A stretch of 64,000 nt of DNA, from positions 2,351,001-2,415,000 of the forward strand of contig NZ_JAUALB010000001.1 of assembly GCF_030345795.1 (NCBI RefSeq), in the 5' to 3' direction. Source of the DNA: Micromonospora sp. WMMA1363 (GTDB lineage Bacteria > Actinomycetota > Actinomycetes > Mycobacteriales > Micromonosporaceae). Each line of letters opens with the position of its first letter. Positions within the stretch are counted from its first letter, which is position 1. The translations under genes and the position numbers were made by a program. Below are positions 34,061 to 44,285 of the stretch, in pieces. Below the pieces are notes generated by a model. It worked only from the letters and a program-made list of their open reading frames with translations, searched no databases and was not told the DNA's origin.

Positions 34061-35320
34061 TCATGGGCCGGTCTTTCTGGCGTAGGCGCGGGCGGCGGCG
34101 ATCCGCTCCACGGTCGACGGGTGGGAGGCGGAGTACAGGTACTCCAGGCGGGGTGGATCGGGGTCGGCGAGGTTGATGCCGGCGAGCCGGCGCTGCATCG
34201 CCTCGAAGGCGACCGGGTCGCCGGTGAGCGCGAGCGAATGGGCGTCGGCGCGGGCCTCGACCCGCCGCGACATCAGCGCCTGCGCCGGCGTCCAGACCAG
34301 CCCGGCCACCGTCACCAGCGCCATCAGCAGCGGGAACGCGCGGGGCTGGGCAACCGAGTCGACGCCGGCCAATCGCAGCAGCGGGCCGGAGGAGCCGAGC
34401 AGGTAGAGCGCCACGACCGCCGCCGCCGCGCCCAGCGCGCCGGTGAACGTGCCGACCGCCACGTCCCGGTCCTTCGCGTGGCCCAGCTCGTGTGCCACCA
34501 CCGCGGTCACCTCGGCCGGGGTGGCTTCCCGGAGCAGGGTGTCGTACACGACGATCCGCCGGGTCGGCCCGATTCCGGAGACGTACGCGTTGACCGCCCG
34601 GGTGCGGCGGGACGCGTCGGCCACCAGCACGTCGCGGACCGGCACCCCGTCGCGGGCCGCCAGCTCTGTCAGCTGGGTACGCAGCGGACCCGGCTCCATC
34701 GGGGTGAACCGGTTGAACACGGGCTCCACCAGCACCGGCAGCGCGAACGACAGCAGCACCACCAGGCCGGCCGCGCCGGCCGCGCCCAACGCCCACCACC
34801 AGCGCGGTGCCAGCCGGATCACGGTGTAGAAGCCGAGCAGCGCCACCGCCCCGATGACGGCGCTGACGGCGTACGACTTGAGCAGGTCGACCGTCCAACC
34901 GCCCCAGCCGTTGGTGGCCAGCCCGTAGCGGGTCAGCACGACGTGCCGCCACGCGGCGAACGGCAGGGTGACCAGATCGGCGACGAGCACCACGGCGAGC
35001 CCGCCGAGCACCGCCTGCGCGGCCCAGTGCCCGCCGAAGGGGCGCCCGGCCAGCTCGACCAGGCGGCTGCCCAGCGGGGTGAGGCCGAGGGCGAGCGCCA
35101 CCAGCAACCCGACGCCGAGGACGGCCCAACCGGCGGGCCGAAGCGCGGCGCGGAACTCGCGGCCCCGCGCCACCTGATCGACCGGCAGGTCCCGCAGGGC
35201 GGCGAGCTGGTCGGCGCGGGGGGCCGGCGGACGCTGCCACGGGATCAGCAGGGCTGCGGCGACCGCCAGCGCGACGACCAGCCCGGCCAGTGTCAGCGCC
35301 GCCCAACCGCGTGGGCTCAC
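34061..35320 (-). CDS. M48-family membrane metalloprotease (Ste24/CAAX-protease-like)
   Basis: This 419-aa integral membrane protein starts at GTG 35320, with GGAGG seven bases before; the frame is open further up but is only Arg-rich. About five membrane segments precede and follow the active site (ALTLAGLVVALAVAAALLI; WAVLGVGLLVALALGL; VLGGLAVVLVADLVTL; AVIGAVALLGFYTVI; GAAGAAGLVVLLSFAL). The zinc motif is VVAHELGHAKDRD, and the third ligand lies in RRVEARADAHSLALTG. It is of the Ste24 length and layout, where the protease works in the membrane. Its substrates are unknown. Confidence 0.9.
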   Translation of the reverse strand: MSPRGWAALTLAGLVVALAVAAALLIPWQRPPAPRADQLAALRDLPVDQVARGREFRAALRPAGWAVLGVGLLVALALGLTPLGSRLVELAGRPFGGHWAAQAVLGGLAVVLVADLVTLPFAAWRHVVLTRYGLATNGWGGWTVDLLKSYAVSAVIGAVALLGFYTVIRLAPRWWWALGAAGAAGLVVLLSFALPVLVEPVFNRFTPMEPGPLRTQLTELAARDGVPVRDVLVADASRRTRAVNAYVSGIGPTRRIVVYDTLLREATPAEVTAVVAHELGHAKDRDVAVGTFTGALGAAAAVVALYLLGSSGPLLRLAGVDSVAQPRAFPLLMALVTVAGLVWTPAQALMSRRVEARADAHSLALTGDPVAFEAMQRRLAGINLADPDPPRLEYLYSASHPSTVERIAAARAYARKTGP

Positions 35321-35548
35321 CGGGCCGCCTCCCGGCCCGGGGCGCCGGCCACCGCGACGGGCCCGCCGGCACCGCACCGCTCTCGCGTCATAGGCGTTCC
35401 TCCCGTCGTGAGCGCCCATCGTAGTGGTCCGCCCGAGGCGGCGCCGGGGTGCCCACGAGGTGTGGCCACACCTTGACCCGTCTTGCGGGGGCGTCGTCGT
35501 CGCGGTGTCCACCCATCCTGAGCCACACTGAGCCAATCTGCCTTTCCT

Positions 35549-35577
35549 TTGTGCCACTATGGCTCTATCATGGCACC
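35549..35577 (+). promoter_or_regulatory. Promoter with -10 TATCAT and an overlapping inverted repeat; predicted leaderless start
   Basis: TATCAT at 35566-35571 ends 6 bases before ATG 35578 with no ribosome site. It lies between GTGCCA (35551-35556) and its inverted partner TGGCAC (35571-35576), which would place a palindromic operator across the promoter. A ribbon-helix-helix regulator encoded immediately downstream is the obvious candidate binder, hence autoregulation; that is inference. Confidence 0.5.
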
Positions 35578-36089
35578 ATGAACCTCAACCCGTATGTCGA
35601 ACTGCTCCGGCGGGAACTGGCCGTCGCCGCGGCGGCCGGGGGGACGAGGCGCGGGCGCTCGCCGAGCGCCTCACCGCTCCCCTCGAATCGGCGATCCGGC
35701 TCACCCTGCTGGAGGCACTGTCCGCAGCCAGCGCAGAGATCACCCGCGACCTCGCCCCCGGCTCGGTCCACCTGCGCCTCACCGGGCGGGACCCGGACTT
35801 CGTGGTGACGTCTCCACCGATCGAGCAGCCACCGGCAGCCGACCAGATGACAGACGCCCCCACGCCCCCGATCGACGAGACCACCACGCCCGGCGACAAG
35901 GGCGCGACATCCCGGATCAACCTCCGCCTGCCCGAGGACCTCAAGTCCCGGGTCGAGGAGGCCGCCGCCCGCGAGCGGCTCTCGGTCAACTCCTGGCTCG
36001 TCCGGGCCGCCGCCGCCGCGCTCGGGCCCGGCGCCACCAGCACCCGCGCCGCCAGCACCGGCCAACGCTTCACCGGCTGGGTGCACTGA
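35578..36089 (+). CDS. Ribbon-helix-helix (HicB/CopG-like) regulator with apparent one-base frame break at 35638-35643
   Basis: The ATG at 35578 opens MNLNPYVELLRRELAVAAAAGG. After a G6 run (35638-35643) that frame degenerates, while the next frame continues GDEARALAERLTAPLESAIRLTLLEALSAASAEI and so on to the stop at 36089. One extra G gives a coherent 170-aa protein. The N-terminal 75 residues are helical. A disordered linker follows, and then a C-terminal RHH motif (SRINLRLPEDLKSRVEEAAARERLSVNSWLVRAAAAAL) for DNA binding. It heads a unit with DUF4097 and ABC-transporter genes and probably controls them and itself. No toxin-like partner is adjacent. Confidence 0.7.
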
Positions 36090-36143
36090 CCCCCGACCGC
36101 AGCCACCCCATCCCTGGACCAGAATCGACCCGAAGGATCAGAA

Positions 36144-36992
36144 ATGCCGACCTTTGCCACCTCCCACCCGATATCCGTCACGGTCAGTCTCGGTTTCGTC
36201 GTCGGCAACGTACGGATCAGAGCCAGCGATCGCACCGATACCGTCATCGACGTACGACCGATCGACGAATCCAGCAAAGCCGACCTGAAGGTCGCCGAAC
36301 AAACCCGCGTCGAGTACGCGGACGGTGCGCTGACCGTCGCGGCAACAAAGCAACTCAGCTCTGTGTTCGGCCGGACCGGCGGGATCGACGTCACGATCGA
36401 ACTGCCGTCCGGCTCCCAGGTGCGGGGCAATACCGGCATGGGCGAACTCGACTGCGACGGCCGGCTCGGCGAGTGCCAGTTCAAGACCGGCTTCGGACAG
36501 ATCCGGCTCGACCGATCCGGCGTGGTGAGACTGAGTAGCGGCAGCGGGGACGTCCTGGTGACGCATGCCGACGGCGATGTCGAGGTCACCACCGGCAGCG
36601 GCGCCATTCGCATCGACCGGGTCGACGGACCAGCGAAGCTCAAGAACTCCAACGGCGACAGCTGGATCGGTACGGTCACCGGCGAGCTACGCGTCAACGC
36701 GGCGAACGGCAACATCACCGTCGACCGGGCACATGCCGGCGTCTCCGCGAAGACCGCCAACGGCGGCGTGCGGATCGGCGAGGTCACCCGGGGCGCGGCA
36801 ACCCTGCAATCCGCGGCCGGCTCCCTCGAGGTCGGCATCAGCGCGGGCACCGCCGCCTGGCTCGACCTCGACACCAAGGCCGGACACGTGCGCAACGACC
36901 TTGCCACCGGCCCCGCACCGCAGAACACCGACGAGACCGTCGCAGTCCGGGCCCGCACCTGGGTCGGCGACATCGTCGTTCGCCGGGCCTGA
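36144..36992 (+). CDS. DUF4097-family beta-repeat protein
   Basis: This 282-aa protein has a GAAGGATC ribosome site. It is made of short strand repeats rich in Asp/Gly/Asn (GELDCDGRLGECQFKTGFGQIRL; GDVEVTTGSGAIRIDRVDGPAKLKNSNGDSWIGTVTGELRVNAANGNITVDRA), the beta-solenoid pattern of DUF4097 (putative adhesin/YvlB-like). There is no signal peptide or membrane anchor, so it stays in the cytoplasm. Family members in other bacteria sit in membrane-stress or ABC-transporter operons. It stands between the RHH regulator and the transporter, 54 bp and 28 bp from them, so one operon is likely. Confidence 0.85.
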   Translation: MPTFATSHPISVTVSLGFVVGNVRIRASDRTDTVIDVRPIDESSKADLKVAEQTRVEYADGALTVAATKQLSSVFGRTGGIDVTIELPSGSQVRGNTGMGELDCDGRLGECQFKTGFGQIRLDRSGVVRLSSGSGDVLVTHADGDVEVTTGSGAIRIDRVDGPAKLKNSNGDSWIGTVTGELRVNAANGNITVDRAHAGVSAKTANGGVRIGEVTRGAATLQSAAGSLEVGISAGTAAWLDLDTKAGHVRNDLATGPAPQNTDETVAVRARTWVGDIVVRRA

Positions 36993-37020
36993 CGGGCACA
37001 CCGCAGAAGAGGAGACAACC

Positions 37021-37970
<950 letters not shown>

Positions 37971-37974
<4 letters not shown>

Positions 37975-38761
37975 CCACCATCTCGTACGCCGTCCGTGAC
38001 TCGACCACCATGTTGCGGCGCAACCTGCGCCGAGTGGTTCGCTATCCGTCCATGACGGTGCTGATCGTCGGCCTGCCCGTGCTGTTCCTGCTGCTCTTCG
38101 TCTACGTCTTCGGCGGCACGCTGGGCGCCGGCCTGAGCGGTAGCCCGGGTGGACGCGCCGACTACGTCGATTACGTCACGCCGGGGATCCTGCTGATGAC
38201 CGTCGGTGTAGCCGCCACCGGCACGGCGGTGTCGGTGGCGATGGACATGACGGAAGGCATCATCGGCCGGTTCCGCACCATGGCCATCGCCCGCGTCTCG
38301 GTGCTGACCGGGCACGTCATCGGGGCCATGGTCCAGACCATGCTCAGCGTCGCCGTGGTGCTCGGTGTCGCACTGCTCGTCGGCTTCCGCCCCCGGCGGA
38401 TCCAGCCGGCTGGTTCGGGGCGGTCGGAGTGTTGGCGATGACCACGTTCGCGCTCGCCTGGCTGTCGGTGGCGTTCGGCCTGGTGTCGCGCAGCGTCGAG
38501 ACGGCGAGCAACCTGCCCACGCCGCTGACCTTCCTGCCCTGCGTCAGCAGCGGGTTCGTGCCGACGGACTCGATGCCGGCCGGGCTCCGCCAGTTCGCCG
38601 AACACCAGCCCTTCACCCCGATCATCGACACCCTGCGCGGCCTGCTCGCCGGCGCCCCGGTGGGCACGGACGCCATGGTCGCCGCCGCCTGGTGTGCCGG
38701 TATCGCCCTGGTCGGCTACCTGTGGGCGAAGCGTCTCTACAACCGGGACCCGTCCCGTTGA
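37971..38761 (+). CDS. ABC-2 type permease, DrrB-like, with apparent one-base frame break at 38390-38394
   Basis: The first frame runs MTTISYAVRDSTTMLRRNLRRVVRYP ... VLGVALLVGFRP and then degenerates and stops at 38441. A second frame carries on as ADPAGWFGAVGVLAMTTFALAWLSVAFGL ... AKRLYNRDPSR to 38761. The switch falls in a C5 run (38390-38394); a sixth C would give FRPPADPAGW and one 263-aa protein. About six membrane segments are spread over both halves, which is the normal DrrB layout, so the gene is either mis-sequenced or recently inactivated. It pairs with the overlapping ATPase gene. Confidence 0.8.
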
Positions 38762-38778
38762 GCGGACATCCCGCCGCA

Positions 38779-38821
38779 CCGGGCCGGCTACCCGCCGCGA
38801 CCTGACGGGTGGCCGGCCCGG
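38779..38821 (+). terminator. Bidirectional hairpin between permease and NYN genes
   Basis: A 16-bp stem (38779-38794 with 38806-38821, one G-T pair) encloses an 11-base loop. It lies 18 bp after the permease stop and in the gap before the convergent NYN gene. Confidence 0.65.
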
Positions 38822-38894
38822 ATCCGCCACCACGCCGGGGGCCGATGCCGGCCGTGTGTCGGTGCCGGCCGGTCGCCAGCCGGCCGTCGGCCGG

Positions 38895-40412
38895 TCACGC
38901 ACGGGCCAGGCGGCGCAGCAGCGCGTCGGCCCCGAGCGGGTACGCGCCGTGCCGACGGACACCGTCGGCCACCTCGCGGTCCGAGGAGACCACCACCACC
39001 GGGCGGCCCGGCGGCTCGGCCCGAACCAGGCGTCGGATCAGCTCGTCGGCGGTCTCCCCCTTGCGGGAGAAGAGCACCCGGACGCCCCGCGGGTTCGGTG
39101 GCAGGCCGTGCATCCGCTCGGCGCCGTCGAAGACCACCGTCACCTCGTCACCGGTCTGCGCGGCGATCCCGCCCAGCCCGGTGATGAGCCGCTTGCGCTG
39201 CTGTTCCAGCGACATCTCGCCGAAACCGCGTTTGGTGACGTTGTAGCCGTCCACCAGAAGGTGCGCCCGGGGCAGGGCGAGCAGCTGGTCCAGCCGGGCC
39301 GGGTCGTCGGTGTCCCGGGCTCGGGCCGCCGCGCCGGCCGCGGTGGTGCCGGACTGGTCGGCGAAGGCGCCGGCGACGAAGTCGGCCGGCAGCCGATCCA
39401 CCGGGTCGAGCGCCAGCTCCCGTCGCAGCCCGACGGCGGCCTGCCCGATCGTCTCCAGCAGCAACCACAGCCGGGCGTCGTCGACCGCCCGGGCCTCCTT
39501 GGTACTGGCCCGGGCGACCCCCGCCGCCGCCTCGGCCTCGGCCAGCCGGGCCCGGGCCCGACGCCGCTCGGCCTCGGCGTCCGCCGCCGCTCGGGCAGCC
39601 CGGCCGCGCTCGGTGGCGAGCAGCTCGGACGCTTTCCGTTCCCGGGCCTGCGTCTCGCGCAGCGACCGCGCGAGCTGCCGCGCCTCCTCGCGGAGCTGCC
39701 CGAGCTCGTCCCGGACCCGGGCCAGCTCGTCCCGGAGCTTGTCCGCCTCGACCCGAGCGACCGCGCGGTCGTGCTCGGCACGGGTGGCGCGCTGTTCGGC
39801 TTCCCGGACCAGCTCCGCCACGACCGCACTGTCCGCCTCGGCGCGGACCGCCGCGCCGCTGGCCTCGATCAGCTCCCGCCAGCCGCGGGGGCGGGCCAGG
39901 TACGCCAACGCGGCCACCTCGACCGGGTCGGCGACGGCCGGCGCGGTGCCCTCGACCACCGCCGCGCCGAGGTCGCCGGCGTCGGCCAGGACCCGGGCGG
40001 TGACCCGCTGACGGAACAGCGGATCGCCGGTCAGCTGCGCCGCGATCGCCGGCGCGCCCAGGCGTGCGCGGCGGTTGGGCGCGAACTTGGCCACCCGCCG
40101 CAGTGGGACCGGCACCTCGTCGGCGGGCAGGCCAGGCAGCACCGCGGCGGCGAGCGTCACGATCCGCTGGCGGACCGGCTCGGGCAGCACGGGCTCCGGC
40201 TCCGGCCCGCCCTCCTCGGCGGGATCCTCCGGCCGGCCATCCGCCTGATGGCCCGGCGGACCGGTGGTCCGGACCGGTGCGCCGGCCGCGACGGGGTCGT
40301 CGAGGGTGCCCCCCGTACCCTCGACACCCGCGTCGGGCACGGCGGCGACCGAATCTTCCCCGGGAATTGGTCGTCGTGCGGCTCGGCGAGGGGCATGTGT
40401 CAAGTCTCCCAC
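38895..40412 (-). CDS. NYN (PIN-like) domain protein with central coiled coil
   Basis: The protein is about 505 aa if it starts at GTG 40412; GTG 40340 is another candidate and neither has a strong ribosome site. Residues about 60-170 are a helical domain with repeated LPGLPADEVPVPLRRVAKFAPNRRARLGAPAIAA-type text. Residues about 190-310 form a long Ala/Arg/Glu coiled coil (ARVRDELGQLREEARQLARSL). The C-terminal NYN domain has acidic residues for metal in HLLVDGYNVTKRG, EVTVVFDGAER and VVVVSSDREVADG, the YacP/Rae1-like nuclease pattern. RNA cleavage is a reasonable guess. It diverges from the exonuclease gene. Confidence 0.8.
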   Translation of the reverse strand: MGDLTHAPRRAARRPIPGEDSVAAVPDAGVEGTGGTLDDPVAAGAPVRTTGPPGHQADGRPEDPAEEGGPEPEPVLPEPVRQRIVTLAAAVLPGLPADEVPVPLRRVAKFAPNRRARLGAPAIAAQLTGDPLFRQRVTARVLADAGDLGAAVVEGTAPAVADPVEVAALAYLARPRGWRELIEASGAAVRAEADSAVVAELVREAEQRATRAEHDRAVARVEADKLRDELARVRDELGQLREEARQLARSLRETQARERKASELLATERGRAARAAADAEAERRRARARLAEAEAAAGVARASTKEARAVDDARLWLLLETIGQAAVGLRRELALDPVDRLPADFVAGAFADQSGTTAAGAAARARDTDDPARLDQLLALPRAHLLVDGYNVTKRGFGEMSLEQQRKRLITGLGGIAAQTGDEVTVVFDGAERMHGLPPNPRGVRVLFSRKGETADELIRRLVRAEPPGRPVVVVSSDREVADGVRRHGAYPLGADALLRRLARA

Positions 40413-40546
40413 CGCGACCGGTCCCGCCGCCCAGCGAGTGTGCCGATCTCTCCGCACGGCCGGGTTCCGCGCCGCCAAGGGACGCCTGGGAGCTTCCGGG
40501 AGTGGCTCGTGGTGCCGGCGGGGCGAGGAGTGTCGGACCAGGCCGC

Positions 40547-40552
40547 TAGCGT
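40547..40552 (+). promoter_or_regulatory. -10 box (TAGCGT) for a leaderless exonuclease transcript
   Basis: TAGCGT ends 7 bases before ATG 40560 with no ribosome site between, so transcription could start at the A of the ATG. GTG codons at 40530 and 40551 are in frame, but neither is spaced properly from a ribosome site. Confidence 0.4.
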
Positions 40553-40559
40553 GCCGCCG

Positions 40560-42326
40560 ATGGCCCGACAGGAGTATGTCCAGGAGTCGCTGGCCGGTCT
40601 CGATCCGACCGTCGGCGGCGTCGACCCGGAGCTGCCGCTTCACGCGACCACGTTCGTGGTGGTCGACCTGGAGACCACCGGCGGCGCGCCGGGCGGGGGC
40701 GGCATCACCGAGATCGGTGCGGTGAAGGTCCGCGGCGGCGAACAGCTGGGGGTGCTCGCCACCCTGGTCAACCCGGGCACGCCGATCCCACCCTTCATCA
40801 CCGTGCTCACCGGCATCACGCAGGCGATGCTGCTGCCCGCCCCACCGATCGAGCAGGTCCTACCGAGCTTCCTGGAGTTCCTCTCGACCGACGCGGTCTT
40901 GGTCGCCCACAACGCTCCGTACGACGTCGGGTTCCTCAAGGCCGCCTGCGCCGCGCACGGCTACCGCTGGCCCGGCCCCCGGGTGCTGGACACCGCCGCA
41001 CTGGCCCGGCGGGTGCTGACCCGTGACGACGTGCCCAACCGCAAGCTCGGCACCCTCGCGGCGTACTTTCGCACGGCCACCCAGCCGACGCACCGGGCCC
41101 TGGACGACGCGAAGGCCACCGTCGACGTGCTGCACGGTCTGATCGCCCGGCTCGGCGGCCACAACGTCCACTGCGTCGGCGAGGCGATCGAGTTCGCCCG
41201 CGCGGTCAGCCCGACCCAGCGCCGCAAGCGGCACCTCGCCCACGGGTTGCCGAAGTCCCCTGGCGTCTACATCTTCCGCGGCGCCGACGACCGGCCACTC
41301 TACGTCGGCACGTCGGTCGACGTCGCCACCCGGGTACGCAGCTACTTCACCGCGGCGGAGAAGCGGGCTCGCATCTCGGAGATGCTCGCCGCCGCCGAGC
41401 GGGTTCAGGCGGTGGAGTGCGCCCACTCACTGGAGGCCGAGGTACGGGAGCTGCGGTTGATCGCTGCGCACGCCCCGCCGTACAACCGGCGGTCGACGTT
41501 CCCGGAGCGGGCGGTGTGGCTGAAGCTCACCGACGAGCCGTACCCGCGATTGTCGGTCGTCCGTGCCCTGGCCCCCGGTGACGAGGCTTACCTCGGGCCG
41601 TTCACCTCCCGTCGGGCCGCGGAGCTGGCCGCCGCCGGCTTCCACGACGCCGTGCCGCTGCGGCAGTGCACGCACCGGCTCTCGCGGCGCACGGCTACGC
41701 CGGCTTGCGCGCTGGCCGAGCTGGGGCGCTGCCCGGCACCCTGCGAGCACCGGATCACGCCGCAGGAGTACGCGGCGCGCGCGGTCACGCCGTTCCGCAC
41801 CGCCGTCGCCAGCGACCCGCAGGTGGTGGTGGACGCCCTGCTCACCCGGATCGAGGGGCTCGCCCACGCCCAGCGGTACGAGGAGGCAGCCGTGGTGCGG
41901 TCCCGGCTGGCCGCGGTGCTCCGCGCCGCGGCGCGTATGCAGCGGCTCGCCGCGCTCACCGGCATCGCCGAGCTGGCCGCGGCCCGCCCGGCCGCGCGTG
42001 GGGGCTGGGAGCTGGCGCTGGTCCGGTACGGGCGGCTCGCCGGCGCCGGTGTGTCGCCGCCCGGCGTCCACCCACGACCGACCATCGTCGCGATCCGGAC
42101 CACCGCGGAGACCGTGCTGCCGGGCGACGGGCCGGTCCCCCGCGCCTCCGCCGAGGAGACCGAACGCATCCTGTCCTGGTTGGAGCGTCCGGAGACCCGA
42201 CTGGTCGAGATCTCCTCCGGCTGGGCCTCCCCGGTGGCCGGTGCGGGCCGCTTCCGGGACCTGCTGACCAAGGCGGAGAGCGCGGCGTCGCGTCAAACTC
42301 TCGACCGAAAGCTCATGACCAAGTGA
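40560..42326 (+). CDS. DEDDh exonuclease fused to GIY-YIG (UvrC-like) nuclease
   Basis: This 588-aa protein has two catalytic domains. Residues about 20-190 are a DnaQ/epsilon-type 3'-5' exonuclease: FVVVDLETTGG (Asp, Glu), VLVAHNAPYDVGFL (Asp), HRALDDAKATVDVL (His, Asp). Residues about 225-310 are a GIY-YIG endonuclease like the N-terminus of UvrC: SPGVYIFRGADDRPLYVGTSVDVATRVRSYF. A UVR-like motif follows (IEGLAHAQRYEEAAVVRSRLAAV). The fusion matches M. tuberculosis Rv2191 and is an actinobacterial specialty, presumably for DNA repair. RSH follows on the same strand. Confidence 0.9.
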   Translation: MARQEYVQESLAGLDPTVGGVDPELPLHATTFVVVDLETTGGAPGGGGITEIGAVKVRGGEQLGVLATLVNPGTPIPPFITVLTGITQAMLLPAPPIEQVLPSFLEFLSTDAVLVAHNAPYDVGFLKAACAAHGYRWPGPRVLDTAALARRVLTRDDVPNRKLGTLAAYFRTATQPTHRALDDAKATVDVLHGLIARLGGHNVHCVGEAIEFARAVSPTQRRKRHLAHGLPKSPGVYIFRGADDRPLYVGTSVDVATRVRSYFTAAEKRARISEMLAAAERVQAVECAHSLEAEVRELRLIAAHAPPYNRRSTFPERAVWLKLTDEPYPRLSVVRALAPGDEAYLGPFTSRRAAELAAAGFHDAVPLRQCTHRLSRRTATPACALAELGRCPAPCEHRITPQEYAARAVTPFRTAVASDPQVVVDALLTRIEGLAHAQRYEEAAVVRSRLAAVLRAAARMQRLAALTGIAELAAARPAARGGWELALVRYGRLAGAGVSPPGVHPRPTIVAIRTTAETVLPGDGPVPRASAEETERILSWLERPETRLVEISSGWASPVAGAGRFRDLLTKAESAASRQTLDRKLMTK

Positions 42327-42447
42327 CCGATCGGACGACGCCGACTCGCTTACTCTGTTAGGGAAGTGCAGTCCTGCCCGTTTCATCGGCCTGCTTCCGG
42401 TTGCCGGGTCACGGCGGCCGTGGAGCCGGGGTGAGGAGGTGTCCCAC

Positions 42448-44232
42448 GTGGACGTCGACGCCGGACACGGCGCCGCCCTGGGAGGCGCGCTTCCGACCCA
42501 GCCGGGTGACCTGCCGCTGACCCGTCGCCTGCGCTCGCTGCTGTCCTGGCCCGTCGCCGAGGCCGAGCCGGTCAGCCGTCTGGTCCGAACGCACCGGAAC
42601 ATCCACTCCGGTACCGATCCGTCGGTGCTACGCCGGGCGTACTCGATCGCCGAGACCATGCACCGCGGGCAGTTCCGCAAGAGCGGCGAGCCGTACATCA
42701 CCCACCCCCTCGCGGTCGCCCAGATCTGCGCCGACCTCGGTATGGACACGGTGACCCTGGTCGCGGCGCTGCTGCACGACACCGTCGAGGACACCCGCTA
42801 CACCCTCCAGGCGCTCGCCGACGACTTCGGGCGGGAGGTCGCCCACCTGGTCGACGGCGTGACGAAGTTCGACAAGGCGTTCTACGGCCAGGCGGCCGAG
42901 GCGGAGACGATCCGCAAGATGATCATCGCAGCCGGCAAGGACGTCCGAGTGCTGATCATCAAGCTGGCCGACCGCCTGCACAACATGCGGACCCTCGGCG
43001 TCCGCTCGGCCGCGTCCCGCGAGCGGATCGCCCGCAAGACGCAGGAGGTGCTGGTCCCGCTCTGCGACCGGCTGGGGATCCAGACCCTCAAGCGTGAACT
43101 CGACGACGTGGTGCTGCTGCACCTGGAGCCGGAGGAACACGCCCGCATCGACCGGCACGTGCACGAACGGGCGGGCTGGGACGCGTACCTCGGAGAGGTC
43201 GTGGCGCGGGCACGGACGGCGCTGCGCCGCAGCCGGGTGGACGCCGAGGTGACTCCCCGTCCACGCCACCTGTACTCGATCTGGAAGGACACCGTCTCGG
43301 GCGGCCACACCGTGCCGTACGACCTGCCCCGCATCGCGGTCGTCGTGGACGGTTCCGCCACCGACTGCTACGCGGCCCTGGGCGCGATCCACGGCGTCTG
43401 GCGCCCGGTGCCCGGCCGGTTCAAGGACTACATCGCGTCCCCGAAGAACAACCTCTACCGATCTCTGCACACCAGCGTCTGTGGCCCGAGGGACCACACG
43501 ATCGAGGTGCTGATCCGCACCGCGGAGATGCACCGGTCGGCCGAGTACGGCGTCGCCACGAGCTACCGCTTCCCCCGTGCCGGCGCCGCCGTCCACGCGG
43601 AACAGCTGGACTGGCTACGGCGCGTCCTGGACTGGGAGCAGGAGACCGCCGACCCGGCCCAGTTCCTGGAATCGCTGCGCTGCGACCTCGCCGAGGCGCA
43701 GATCCAGGTCTTCGCCGACGGGCGGCAGGTGGTGCTACCCGCCGGCGCCACCCCGGTCGACCTGGCGTACGAACTCGACACCGAGTGCGGCGACCACTGT
43801 CTGGCCGCCCGGATCAACGGCCGGCTCGCCCCGCTGTCCTCCTGCCTGGCGGAGGGCGACGTGGTAGAGATCTTCACCGAGACGGACGCGGCCAACGGAT
43901 TCGATGCCGAAGCCGCCCCGCCCGGCCCACGCCGGGAGTGGCTCGGCTTCGTCAAGTCACCACAAGCACAGATGCAGATCAATCGATGGTTTGCCGACCA
44001 CACCGAGCCGGGCATCTCGATCAGCGACAAGGTCCGGCTCGGTCGCGCCACCATCGGCCTTGCCCTGCGCAGGCACAACCGCGGGCTCGCCAGCGACCTG
44101 CCCCTGCTGCGGCTCTCCGAGGAACTGGGCTACCCCGACCTGGAGACGATGCTGGTGGCGGTCTTCGACCGGGTCATCGAACCGGACGCGGTGGTCCAGC
44201 AGCTCATCGACCTCGTCGACCACCGGCAGTGA
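42448..44232 (+). CDS. Short RSH (p)ppGpp synthetase/hydrolase (RelA/SpoT family) without regulatory C-terminus
   Basis: This 594-aa protein starts at GTG 42448, eight bases after GAGGAGG. The HD hydrolase domain has HRGQFRKSGEPYITHPLAVAQI, AALLHDTVEDTRYT and LIIKLADRLHNMRTL. The synthetase domain has RPRHLYSIWKDTV, the Asp of PYDLPRIAVVVD, FKDYIASPKNNLYRSLHTSV and VLIRTAEMHRSAEYGVATSY. A TGS domain follows (IQVFADGRQVVLPAGATPVDLAYEL). The protein ends soon after, without the zinc-finger/ACT parts of a full Rel (about 790 aa). This matches the second RSH paralogue (RshA type) of streptomycetes. Both active sites look intact. Confidence 0.9.
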   Translation: MDVDAGHGAALGGALPTQPGDLPLTRRLRSLLSWPVAEAEPVSRLVRTHRNIHSGTDPSVLRRAYSIAETMHRGQFRKSGEPYITHPLAVAQICADLGMDTVTLVAALLHDTVEDTRYTLQALADDFGREVAHLVDGVTKFDKAFYGQAAEAETIRKMIIAAGKDVRVLIIKLADRLHNMRTLGVRSAASRERIARKTQEVLVPLCDRLGIQTLKRELDDVVLLHLEPEEHARIDRHVHERAGWDAYLGEVVARARTALRRSRVDAEVTPRPRHLYSIWKDTVSGGHTVPYDLPRIAVVVDGSATDCYAALGAIHGVWRPVPGRFKDYIASPKNNLYRSLHTSVCGPRDHTIEVLIRTAEMHRSAEYGVATSYRFPRAGAAVHAEQLDWLRRVLDWEQETADPAQFLESLRCDLAEAQIQVFADGRQVVLPAGATPVDLAYELDTECGDHCLAARINGRLAPLSSCLAEGDVVEIFTETDAANGFDAEAAPPGPRREWLGFVKSPQAQMQINRWFADHTEPGISISDKVRLGRATIGLALRRHNRGLASDLPLLRLSEELGYPDLETMLVAVFDRVIEPDAVVQQLIDLVDHRQ

Positions 44233-44273
44233 GCGGGTACGCCCCGGGCCGTCCGATGCCTCGTCAGGAGCAT

Positions 44274-44279
44274 TAGCCT
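44274..44279 (+). promoter_or_regulatory. -10 box (TAGCCT) for a leaderless NUDIX transcript
   Basis: TAGCCT ends 6 bases before ATG 44286, again without a ribosome site. It would drive the overlapping NUDIX-nucleotidyltransferase-Lrp operon. Confidence 0.45.
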
Positions 44280-44285
44280 GGTCCC

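Noticed and set aside
38694..40559. Long upstream extension of the exonuclease frame
   Set aside because: It runs opposite the NYN gene and has the low-complexity look of a shadow frame; the exonuclease domain begins only after 40560.
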